Source of the DNA: Myxococcales bacterium
GTDB taxonomy: Bacteria; Myxococcota_A; UBA9042
Direction of reading: 5' to 3'
NCBI GenBank assembly: GCA_947491025.1
Contig: CANLIC010000001.1
Coordinates: forward strand, 124,001 to 188,000
Length of the DNA: 64,000 nt
Shown: positions 25,792-34,991 of the stretch, one piece after another
How the letters are laid out: every line of letters starts with the position of its first letter
How positions within the stretch are numbered: position 1 is the stretch's first letter
Translations under genes and position numbers: made by a program
Notes under the pieces: generated by a model
The model's database searches: none
What the model saw: the letters and a program-made list of their open reading frames with translations, nothing else
Told to the model about the DNA's origin: nothing

Positions 25792-26388
25792 GTGCGCCAA
25801 TGGGCGGTCGCGGCGATGGCAGCGCTGGGGGCGCTCACCGCGATCGCCTGCTCGACCACTGCGGCCTCGACGCAAGATCCGGCGACCTTTGACGTGGCCG
25901 GCGCCGTCCAGGCCACCGCGCTCGGGGCGGGCGACGTCCTCGGCATCCGGGTCTACCTGCACCAGGACCTCGACGGTGAGTACACGGTCGCGGCCGACGG
26001 CACCCTGACCTTCCCGCTCGCCGGTCAGGTCCACGTCGAGGGAATGGACGTTGCGCAGGTCGGCGCGCTGCTGCGCCAGCGACTGGGCAATGGCTACATC
26101 CGCGATCCGCAGGTGATTGTCGCTCTCAAGGCACTGAACTCCAAGAAAATCTTCGTGCTAGGCCAGGTCAAGACCCCGGGCCGCTTCACATTCGGCGACA
26201 ACATGACCGTCGTCGAGGCCGTGACGGTGGCCGGCGGCTTTGGCCCCATGGCTGAGCGCAACTACACGATCGTGACGCGCGGGTCGCGGCGGATCCCGCT
26301 GCCCGTGGAGCGCATCATGCAGGGTCTTGCGCCGAATTTCCCCTTGCAGCCCGGCGACATCGTGTATGTCCCGACCTCGTTCCTCTGA
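25792..26388 (+). CDS. Short OPX (Wza-type) polysaccharide export lipoprotein
   Basis: 198 aa from GTG 25792, which gives a clean lipoprotein signal ending AIAC (Cys20); an ATG at 25615 would add 59 residues before it. The body is one poly-export domain (GAGDVLGIRVYLHQDLDGEY, then LTFPLAGQVHVEGM) and one SLBB-type domain (KIFVLGQVKTPGRFTFGDNMTVVEAVTVAGGF). It stops there, without the further SLBB repeat and the C-terminal amphipathic helix that lets Wza cross the outer membrane. It should act as the periplasmic collar of a composite translocon with the beta-barrel upstream and the co-polymerase downstream, 5 nt away. Confidence 0.9.
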   Translation: MRQWAVAAMAALGALTAIACSTTAASTQDPATFDVAGAVQATALGAGDVLGIRVYLHQDLDGEYTVAADGTLTFPLAGQVHVEGMDVAQVGALLRQRLGNGYIRDPQVIVALKALNSKKIFVLGQVKTPGRFTFGDNMTVVEAVTVAGGFGPMAERNYTIVTRGSRRIPLPVERIMQGLAPNFPLQPGDIVYVPTSFL

Positions 26389-26393
26389 GGCCC

Positions 26394-28631
26394 ATGTTGA
26401 ACAAGAAGCTGCCAAGGGACATGCCAGGGGTGGCTCGCGACGGGGACGCCTCGACGCGGCTCCAGGCGCAGCTCAACAAGATCACAGACATCGTGCTCCG
26501 ACGAATCTGGTGGGCCATCCCCATGTTCGTCTGCACCATGGTCGCGGTCGTCTATGGCACGCGCCATATGATCCCCATCTACTCGGCGACCTCGACGGTC
26601 GTCATCAACCATCAGCCGCCCAAAATCTTGGCGGGCATGCAGGAAGTGGCGCAGCTCGGCACGAGCGGCTACTACGCAGACCGCAAGTACTACGACGCCC
26701 AGCGCCAGATTTTGGCCTCGCGCGAACTGGCGCAACTCGTCGTCGATCGCAACGGACTTGCGGCCGATGAGCATTTGCTGGGCCTCGACCGTGCGGGGCT
26801 CGAGGTGACGCCAGAGCAGCGGCGCGAGATCATCGCCACCGCCGACGTCGCCAGCATCGTTGCCGGCAAGGTTAGCGTCGTGCTCGGCGAGGACACGATG
26901 GTCGCCCGAGTCACGGTGCGCGACAGCGACGCGCAGTTCGCTGCGACCCTGGCCAACTGGCTGGTCGAAGCCTACCGCGACCGAAACCTGGAGCATCGCC
27001 GGCGCATCACCCGCGACGCATTCCGCGAGCTTCGCAACCTGCTTGCCGAAATGGAGAAGCGCAAGAACGGAAGCGAGAAGGCGCTGATTGACTTCGAAAC
27101 CGCAAACGACTTGAGCGCGTTGCGGCGACGCGCGGTCGAAGAGCGCTTGCTCGCCTTCGAGCAGCGGGTGCGCGAAACGAGCGAGGCGCAGTTCGAGGCC
27201 CGCCAACGCCTACAAGAGCTCCGCAAGATGAAGCGTGGCCGGGACTTGCTCTCGACCCAGGCGCCGATTCTGAGCGCGGACCATCTCTTGGCCGAGCTCA
27301 AGCGACGCTACGTCGACCTCTCCCTGAGCCGCAAGGAGCTAGAGGGCCTCTACCTGGCCAAGCACCCGAAAGTCCTTGCCATCGACGAGCAGATCAACCA
27401 CCTGCTCGACGCCGCACAGCGCCACCTCGACGCCACCATTCGCAGCGTCACCCTCAACTACGAGGCGGCCACCGCAGGTTCGCAGAACGCCACCGCCAGC
27501 CTGCAGGAGGTCCGCGCCGAGGACACGACGCTGCGCGTGGCGCGCTCGCACTACGACAAGCTCCTGTCGCAGCGCGATGAGGACAAGCGGCTCTACGACC
27601 TGGTCGCAACGCGCCTGGCGGAGACCGACCTCACGGCCCAGGTCGAGTTCAACAACATCGATGTGCTCGACGCGGCGATCGTTCCCGGGGCGCCGATTCG
27701 CCCAAACAAGCCCCTCAACTACAGCGCCGGCCTGGCGATGGCGCTCCTACTGGCGGTGATTGCGGCGCTGGCAGCGGAGACCTTTGACGCGACGGTCAAG
27801 ACACGAGGAGACATCGAAGCGCTGCCGAACGCGTCGTTCCTCGGCGGGCTTCCGACTTTCGGCCTCTACGAGGGCGATCAGCGGTTGACGCAGATCCCGG
27901 ATGGGCGCCAGGACCTCTATGTCCACTACTTACCCAATTCGCGCGCTGCCGAGGCCGCTCGAACGCTGCGCACGAGCATTCTGTTCTCGCGGCCCGATTC
28001 GCCACCGCAGACGCTCCTGGTCACGAGCGCGCTGCCGCGCGAGGGCAAGACGACGACGTCGACCACCATCGCGGTCGCCCTCGCTGGCGCCAGTGGCTCG
28101 TGTGTGCTCATTGACACCGACCTGCGCAAGCCACGTCTGCACAAGGTGTTCGGCATCGAAAACGACAAGGGCGTCACCTCGTACGTGCTGTCGCGAAACT
28201 CGCCGGTCACGGACTTCCTGAAGGAGACGCCGGTGCCGGGTCTCTGGCTGCTGCCCTGTGGCCCCGTGCCGCCCAACGGCGCCGAGATCCTGCACTCGGA
28301 GCGCTTCAAGGCCATGGTTGCCGAGCTCAAGGAGACCTTTGAGATCTGCATCTACGACTCCTCGCCGGTGGCGGTGGTCAGCGATGCCATGGTGCTCTCG
28401 CACTACGTCGACGGAGTCATCCTGGTTGCGCAGTCTGGCCACACCCGCAAGGACTGGCTGACGACGGCGCTGGAACGGCTGCACAGCATCAGCGCGCCGG
28501 TGCTGGGCGTCGTGCTGTCGCGGGCGCCCATCGAGCGGCAGGGCTACGGCTACTACTACAAGCGCGGATACGGTCGCGAGGCGTACTCCTATCGCTACGC
28601 GGCGGACACCGACGACGAGGCGCCCACGTAG
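26394..28631 (+). CDS. Polysaccharide co-polymerase / BY-kinase (Wzc-like, single chain)
   Basis: 745 aa inner-membrane protein. Wzz-like domain: TM1 near 40-58, periplasmic coiled-coil part 60-440, TM2 near 442-462. Cytoplasmic tyrosine autokinase: EX2RX2R oligomerisation motif at 520-526, Walker A SALPREGKTTT near 545-555, Walker A' VLIDTDLR at 571-578, and a C-terminal cluster of eight tyrosines between about 715 and 735 as autophosphorylation sites. Cycling of these phosphates controls chain length and export. It is a fused (proteobacterial-type) chain rather than split CpsC/CpsD. No glycosyltransferase, flippase or polymerase gene is beside it. Confidence 0.95.
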   Translation: MLNKKLPRDMPGVARDGDASTRLQAQLNKITDIVLRRIWWAIPMFVCTMVAVVYGTRHMIPIYSATSTVVINHQPPKILAGMQEVAQLGTSGYYADRKYYDAQRQILASRELAQLVVDRNGLAADEHLLGLDRAGLEVTPEQRREIIATADVASIVAGKVSVVLGEDTMVARVTVRDSDAQFAATLANWLVEAYRDRNLEHRRRITRDAFRELRNLLAEMEKRKNGSEKALIDFETANDLSALRRRAVEERLLAFEQRVRETSEAQFEARQRLQELRKMKRGRDLLSTQAPILSADHLLAELKRRYVDLSLSRKELEGLYLAKHPKVLAIDEQINHLLDAAQRHLDATIRSVTLNYEAATAGSQNATASLQEVRAEDTTLRVARSHYDKLLSQRDEDKRLYDLVATRLAETDLTAQVEFNNIDVLDAAIVPGAPIRPNKPLNYSAGLAMALLLAVIAALAAETFDATVKTRGDIEALPNASFLGGLPTFGLYEGDQRLTQIPDGRQDLYVHYLPNSRAAEAARTLRTSILFSRPDSPPQTLLVTSALPREGKTTTSTTIAVALAGASGSCVLIDTDLRKPRLHKVFGIENDKGVTSYVLSRNSPVTDFLKETPVPGLWLLPCGPVPPNGAEILHSERFKAMVAELKETFEICIYDSSPVAVVSDAMVLSHYVDGVILVAQSGHTRKDWLTTALERLHSISAPVLGVVLSRAPIERQGYGYYYKRGYGREAYSYRYAADTDDEAPT

Positions 28632-28798
28632 ACGTCGTCGGCGAGGCGGCGCCAGGCCATCCGCCAAGGCTGAGGCCGTTGAGGCAGCAGGGTGCCCCTT
28701 GCCAGTCCAGACCGGTGCCTGTCATGCTGACGGTTGCGCTCCGCGGCCCCGGGTAGCGGCGCGGCTCTCCGATCGCTCGGTATCAACTTAGGTGAACG

Positions 28799-30607
<1,809 letters not shown>

Positions 30608-30623
30608 GGTCAGCCGGGCTGCG

Positions 30624-30639
30624 CCGGCCCGTGGGCCGG
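30624..30639 (+). other. GC inverted repeat between dnaK and dnaJ
   Basis: CCGGCCC-GT-GGGCCGG can fold as a 6-bp GC stem with a CGTG loop. No U-run follows, so it is not a standard terminator. It sits 11 nt before the dnaJ ATG and could cover its ribosome site or stabilise processed ends. Confidence 0.35.
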
Positions 30640-30650
30640 GATGACGAACC

Positions 30651-31805
30651 ATGCGCACCTGCGACCCTGACGCATACCGCTTGCTCGGTGTACCGGTTCA
30701 GGCCACCGACGCCTTGATTCGAGAGCGCTACCTCGCGCTCTCTCGCACGTTTCACCCGGATCGCGCCGGCGGCAGCGCCGAGGCGACGCGCGCCTTTCAG
30801 GCGATCTCCGGCGCTTATCGCGCCCTCTCCGAGCCGGCCGGACGCCAAGCGGTGGACCGTGAGTTGGCCATCCGCGAGCCGTCTCGCTTTGCCGAGGGTA
30901 GCGGTGCGGTGCGCGCAGCCGAGGCGCTGGCAGAGGGGCTCGGGCGGTTGGGAGTCAAGCGCCAGCGTCTTCCAGCGCCGAGCCGAGGCCGCGATCTCCG
31001 CGTCGTGGTGACCGTGCCCTTCGCGAGAGCGGCCCTCGGCGGTGACCAGCCGGTGCAAGCGACCTGGCGCGCCGTTTGCGGCGACTGCGGCGGCCAGGGC
31101 AGCCATCACCCGAGCGCCGAGCCCGACTGCCATGTCTGCGGCGGCGCGGGCACGGTGCGCGTGGGCGTACGCCGCCTGTCACACCGCTGTGGCTTCTGCG
31201 GCGGTCGCGGGCAGGTTCTGCTGCGCCCATGTGTCGGCTGCGCTGGCAGTGGCGACTGCGAGGCGTCGCGAGAGGTCCTGGTCCCCATTCCGCCCCGTTG
31301 CCGCGACGGGCAGCTCTTGCGCGTACGGGGTCAGGGCGAGGCGGGCGGCGGCGGAACGTCGGGAACGGGCGGAGCAACTGGCGCGCGCGGCGGCGGCGAA
31401 CCCGGCGACCTCATCGTCGACGTTCGCGTAAGCGCTGACCCTCTGCTGCAGATCGAGGGCGACGACGTCGTGTGTGCCCTGCCGCTGACGCTCGGCCAGC
31501 TGCTGCGAGGCGATAGCGTCGACGTGCCATCCCTGGACGGCGTCCAACGGCTGCGTCTGCCGGCCGGCGTCGGCGACGGACAAGAGCTGCGCATCGCCGG
31601 TCGCGGTTTGCCACGGCCAGAGGGCGGCCGGGGCGACCTGCGCTTCCGCGTGCAAGTCGACGTCCCGTCCCTGGCCGGCACGACGCGCGATGCTGCGCTG
31701 GCGGCATGGCAGACCCTGGAAGCCGCCGTAGGCCCGCAAGGCCATCGTCGCGCCAGGCGCTTCGCTGAGGCCGTCGTGGCGCGCCAGGGCGACGGGGACG
31801 CGTGA
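30651..31805 (+). CDS. dnaJ: Co-chaperone DnaJ (Hsp40)
   Basis: 384 aa. J domain at 6-68 with HPD (FHPDRAG near 36), which stimulates DnaK ATPase. Instead of the usual Gly/Phe stretch there is a short Ala/Gly/Arg linker. Zinc-finger domain near 143-200 with four CxxCxGxG-type units (CGDCGGQG, CHVCGGAG, CGFCGGRG, CVGCAGSG), the last reading A for the usual central glycine. C-terminal peptide-binding domain is present, with a Gly/Thr-rich insert near 222-240. The stop overlaps the thiL start. Confidence 0.93.
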   Translation: MRTCDPDAYRLLGVPVQATDALIRERYLALSRTFHPDRAGGSAEATRAFQAISGAYRALSEPAGRQAVDRELAIREPSRFAEGSGAVRAAEALAEGLGRLGVKRQRLPAPSRGRDLRVVVTVPFARAALGGDQPVQATWRAVCGDCGGQGSHHPSAEPDCHVCGGAGTVRVGVRRLSHRCGFCGGRGQVLLRPCVGCAGSGDCEASREVLVPIPPRCRDGQLLRVRGQGEAGGGGTSGTGGATGARGGGEPGDLIVDVRVSADPLLQIEGDDVVCALPLTLGQLLRGDSVDVPSLDGVQRLRLPAGVGDGQELRIAGRGLPRPEGGRGDLRFRVQVDVPSLAGTTRDAALAAWQTLEAAVGPQGHRRARRFAEAVVARQGDGDA

Positions 31806-32869
31806 CGGCCGAAGGGCGCCGGCGGCGGTCGAGAGGCGCCCAGGATGCCCTGACGGTGGCCGCCGCTGGCGAGGCGGGCGTTCTCGGGTTGGTGCGCCAC
31901 GCGCTTTCGACCGGCACTTGCGCTGGCCACGGCGTCGAGGTCGGCCCAGGCGACGACGCGGCGGTGGTCACCGCCACCGGCAAGCAATCGATGACCCTGG
32001 ATGCGATTTCCGCTGGCAGCGACTGGCTGCCGGATCGCACGCCGCCCCGGGCAATTGGCCACCGCGCCGTCGCCGTCAGTCTCTCCGATTTGGCCGCCAT
32101 GGGCGCTCACCCGCGCTGGCTCCTCCTCGGCCTTGAGCTCGCGCCCAGAACTCGCATGGACGCGCTGGAGGCCGCTCTTGCCGGCGCCGTCGCGCTGGCG
32201 CGCGCGCACGACGTTGCGCTCATCGGCGGCGATATCGGCATCCGGCGCGGCCCAACGACGTGGACCAGCGCCGCGGTCGGCACGCACGCTCATCCGCCCC
32301 TGCTCCGGAGTACGGCGCGGCCTGGTGACCGCGTCTGGTGCGTCGGCGGGCTCGGACTCGCCGCGCTAGGGCTGCACGCCTTGAGCGCCGATCAGCCGCC
32401 GGCTTGGCCCCCTGAGCTCGTATCGCGTGCGCTGGCCGCACACCTCTGGCCTTCGCCGCAGGTCGCATGGGGCCTCGCCCTGGCCGCGACGACAGCACGC
32501 ATCGCCTGCATCGACATCTCAGACGGGCTCGGCCTCGACGCGGAGCGAGTTGCGGCAGCCAGCGGCGTCGCACTCGCGCTCGACATCGACACGCCACCCG
32601 GCTGGCGACAAGCCGATGTCGACGCACTCAACGCCGCCGAGGCCCCCTGGCAGGCCTGCGTCGCGGCTGGCGGCGACGACTACGCGCTGCTCGTCTGCGC
32701 TCCAGGGGACTTCGACGTAGCGGCGATTCGGCCAGAAGGCGCGCCAACCGCCGTCCCCATCGGCCGCGTGGCGGCCGGCGTCGGCGTCACGCTGCGCCTC
32801 GCCGGAGTCGACGCATCCCAGTGGCTCGGTGGGCACTTGCACGGAAGGCGCGGCCGCAAGCCGAGCTGA
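31802..32869 (+). CDS. thiL: Thiamine-monophosphate kinase ThiL
   Basis: 355 aa. Phosphorylates thiamine monophosphate to the active diphosphate. AIRS-like fold motifs: GPGDDAAVV near 48, then AIGHRAVAVSLSDLAAMGAHPRW, the metal-binding LIGGDIGIRRG, ACIDISDGLGLD near 238 and AAGGDDYALLVCA near 293. The GTG start overlaps the dnaJ stop by 4 nt (GTGA). About 25 polar residues precede the conserved part. No other thiamine gene is nearby. Confidence 0.92.
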   Translation: MTAEGRRRRSRGAQDALTVAAAGEAGVLGLVRHALSTGTCAGHGVEVGPGDDAAVVTATGKQSMTLDAISAGSDWLPDRTPPRAIGHRAVAVSLSDLAAMGAHPRWLLLGLELAPRTRMDALEAALAGAVALARAHDVALIGGDIGIRRGPTTWTSAAVGTHAHPPLLRSTARPGDRVWCVGGLGLAALGLHALSADQPPAWPPELVSRALAAHLWPSPQVAWGLALAATTARIACIDISDGLGLDAERVAAASGVALALDIDTPPGWRQADVDALNAAEAPWQACVAAGGDDYALLVCAPGDFDVAAIRPEGAPTAVPIGRVAAGVGVTLRLAGVDASQWLGGHLHGRRGRKPS

Positions 32870-32890
32870 GGGCTGCGCGACGGGCGCCGC

Positions 32891-32919
32891 TTGTCGCGCT
32901 CCGGCCGACCGGCTAGCCT
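32891..32919 (+). promoter_or_regulatory. Putative promoter giving a leaderless mRNA
   Basis: TTGTCG (32891-32896), 17 nt, TAGCCT (32914-32919). Six nucleotides separate the -10 from the ATG at 32926, and there is no ribosome site between, so RNA would start at or next to the start codon. Confidence 0.45.
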
Positions 32920-32925
32920 CCCGTC

Positions 32926-33336
32926 ATGCAGCGAAGGGCCTTCCTGACAGTCAGCGTTGGGGCAGCGGCGGCGGGGGCGCTTGGCCTCGCAACGGCCGGT
33001 GTGCCAGCTTGGCTTGGCACGGCAGCGGGGCCCGTCGAGGCGCTGATTGTGACGCCCACGCGCTTGTTGCCGGGTCTGCCACTGACAATGCATGTCTCGC
33101 CGTCGGCGCCGCGCGGCGTAGGGCGCCTCGAACTCTGGCGCGGCTCGGAGCGGCTGGCAGATGCGGCCTTTTCAGCGTTGCCGGGGGCCGTGTTGAGCTT
33201 GCCGACACCGACGCCACCCATCGATAGGAGCGCTGGCCGCTACCTTGTCGTCGCGGCCTGGCAGGTCGCTGGCCACGACGTCGAGCGGCTGGTGGTCGGT
33301 GGCTACGAGCTCCTCACGCTGCGGTTCTCGACATGA
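32926..33336 (+). CDS. Small exported protein with Tat-like signal
   Basis: 136 aa. The N-terminus MQRRAFLTVSVGAAAAGALG has the twin-Arg pattern RRxFL plus a weak hydrophobic core, as in Tat signals. The rest is a small beta-rich domain (about 40-136: ALIVTPTRLLPGLPLTMHV, GRYLVVAAWQVAGHDV, YELLTLRFST). No family recognised. It overlaps the VWA-like gene by 4 nt (ATGA) and begins the set that ends with coaD. Confidence 0.65.
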   Translation: MQRRAFLTVSVGAAAAGALGLATAGVPAWLGTAAGPVEALIVTPTRLLPGLPLTMHVSPSAPRGVGRLELWRGSERLADAAFSALPGAVLSLPTPTPPIDRSAGRYLVVAAWQVAGHDVERLVVGGYELLTLRFST

Positions 33337-34991
33337 TCGACGCTCGCCGCTTGGGGCTCACGTCGCTGTTCGCGCTGCTGACGGCCGCGCCGGTCTGCGC
33401 CGTGGCAGCAACGAGTGACGTCCCCGCCGTGCCGCGCATGGAGTTGCCACAGGCGCGCATCGACGGCATCGACACGTCCGCGTGGCCCAAGGTTCGGGTG
33501 TTGGCCACGATCCTCGATCGCCGTGGAGCGCCTGCAGAGGTCAAGGCGATCAGCCGCCTCGAGGTGCTGGACGGCAAACTGCGCAGTCGCCCGCCCTACA
33601 TCGCCTTCGTCAACGGCGCGCCGCTCGAGGGCCGCAAGGATGGCAAGCTACGCCCAGCCTCCAAAGCGGGAATCGGCCACGCCACCGTCTTGGTCGTCGC
33701 CGGCCATCAGCATGAGGCGCTCCGGCGTGGCACGCTGGGTCAGCGGCTCAAGGAGTCGGTCGGCATCGTCTTGAAGAAGTTCGGCAAGACCGATCGTGGT
33801 CAGTTGCTCTGGACCGCCGACCGCATCAGCGCCTGGTACGACCTCAAGGGCCGCACGACCGAGCTGACGGACATCGAGGCCGAGTACGCCAACTGCGTGG
33901 CGGCGCGTCAGGAGGCCCGCAGCGGGCTGCCGGTGTCGAAATCAGGCAAAGAGAAGCCGCCACCGCCCGGCACCGACGTCTGTGGCCTGCGCCCTGACCT
34001 CAAGGACGTGGAAGCGACACTCCAACGCACGGCGTACGCTGGCTTCTTTCCCCGGCCATTCGCGCTCGGCACGCCCTTCTACGACCACACCCGCTACTGC
34101 AAGCCGCCGCGCGAGTCTCTGGCTGGCTATGATCAAATTTCGCCCGAGAACGCGAAGGTGCGTAAAGCGCAGCGCGACGAGGCCGAGCTGCGCGGCGAGC
34201 CGCTGCCCTTCCAGACCTCAGCGCTGGACGAGGCGCTACGTCTGCTGATCCGTGATGGCCAGGTGTCGGAGGAGAAGTCGATCCTCTTCCTGAGCGACGG
34301 CAAAGATGGCTACCTCTACGACTTCGACCTGTGCCGGCAGACGCCGCCGCCCGTTTGTGCCGAGCGCACAGGCCGCGCCCGCGAAACCTGCATCCGGGAC
34401 GAACTGAGCCGGCGCGCCATCGCAGCACAAGGAGATTTCCGCGAAAAGGCGGTGCATTGGATCGGTTCGGCGCGGGCCGCGGGTATCCGCATTTTCGCCG
34501 TGGGCCTCGCCAACCTCGGCGAGCGCTGGGAGCTCGATCGGCTGCGCCTGCTCGCGGAGCGCAGCGGCGGCACCTACCGTGAGGTGCACAGCGAGCCTGA
34601 GATCGCCGGCGCCGTCGGCCGTATGGCGAGCGAAGTCTTCGACCAGGTGGTCATCGAGTTCACACACCAGGAGCCCGAGGAGGCCGGTACATCGCTGTCG
34701 TTGCAGCTCAAAATCGAGCTCGACCCCACCATCGTCGGCGGCGAAACCAACCTCCTCGCGCGGGCACGGGAGGCTGCGGTTCCGGAGCCCAAGACGCTAC
34801 GGCAGCGCGTTACCGACGCTGTCATCGACGCAACGGCCGCAGCGCAGGATCTGCTCGGCTATCGCACGTACCTCATCGTCGGCATCATTGCGCTGGTCGT
34901 CGTCGGCTTGCTGACCCTGCTGATCAGCTTCCTCGTCCTGCGGGCGATTGGCCGCGGCATCGGACGACTGTTCCGGAGGGCCAAGGCATGA
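33333..34991 (+). CDS. VWA-like protein with degenerate metal site and C-terminal membrane anchor
   Basis: 552 aa. Signal peptide (1-25), then a von Willebrand A-like fold. The first strand reads ATVLVVAGHQHEALRRGTLGQRLKESVGIVL, where the MIDAS DxSxS should be; here it is AGHQHEA, so no standard metal site. Later VWA strands are good (EKSILFLSDGKDG near 311-323; GIRIFAVGLANLGERWELDRL near 385). Extra cysteines in a 150-200 residue insertion suggest disulfides. One transmembrane helix (about 513-538) and a basic tail end the chain, so the domain is periplasmic and anchored. Overlaps the amidase gene by 4 nt. Confidence 0.75.
   Translation: MIDARRLGLTSLFALLTAAPVCAVAATSDVPAVPRMELPQARIDGIDTSAWPKVRVLATILDRRGAPAEVKAISRLEVLDGKLRSRPPYIAFVNGAPLEGRKDGKLRPASKAGIGHATVLVVAGHQHEALRRGTLGQRLKESVGIVLKKFGKTDRGQLLWTADRISAWYDLKGRTTELTDIEAEYANCVAARQEARSGLPVSKSGKEKPPPPGTDVCGLRPDLKDVEATLQRTAYAGFFPRPFALGTPFYDHTRYCKPPRESLAGYDQISPENAKVRKAQRDEAELRGEPLPFQTSALDEALRLLIRDGQVSEEKSILFLSDGKDGYLYDFDLCRQTPPPVCAERTGRARETCIRDELSRRAIAAQGDFREKAVHWIGSARAAGIRIFAVGLANLGERWELDRLRLLAERSGGTYREVHSEPEIAGAVGRMASEVFDQVVIEFTHQEPEEAGTSLSLQLKIELDPTIVGGETNLLARAREAAVPEPKTLRQRVTDAVIDATAAAQDLLGYRTYLIVGIIALVVVGLLTLLISFLVLRAIGRGIGRLFRRAKA

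Noticed and set aside
28693..28798. Heat-shock sigma32 promoter or CIRCE element before dnaK
   Set aside because: No match to CTTGAAA/CCCAT or to the CIRCE inverted repeat; a weak TTGCCA-17-TCATGC was judged chance.
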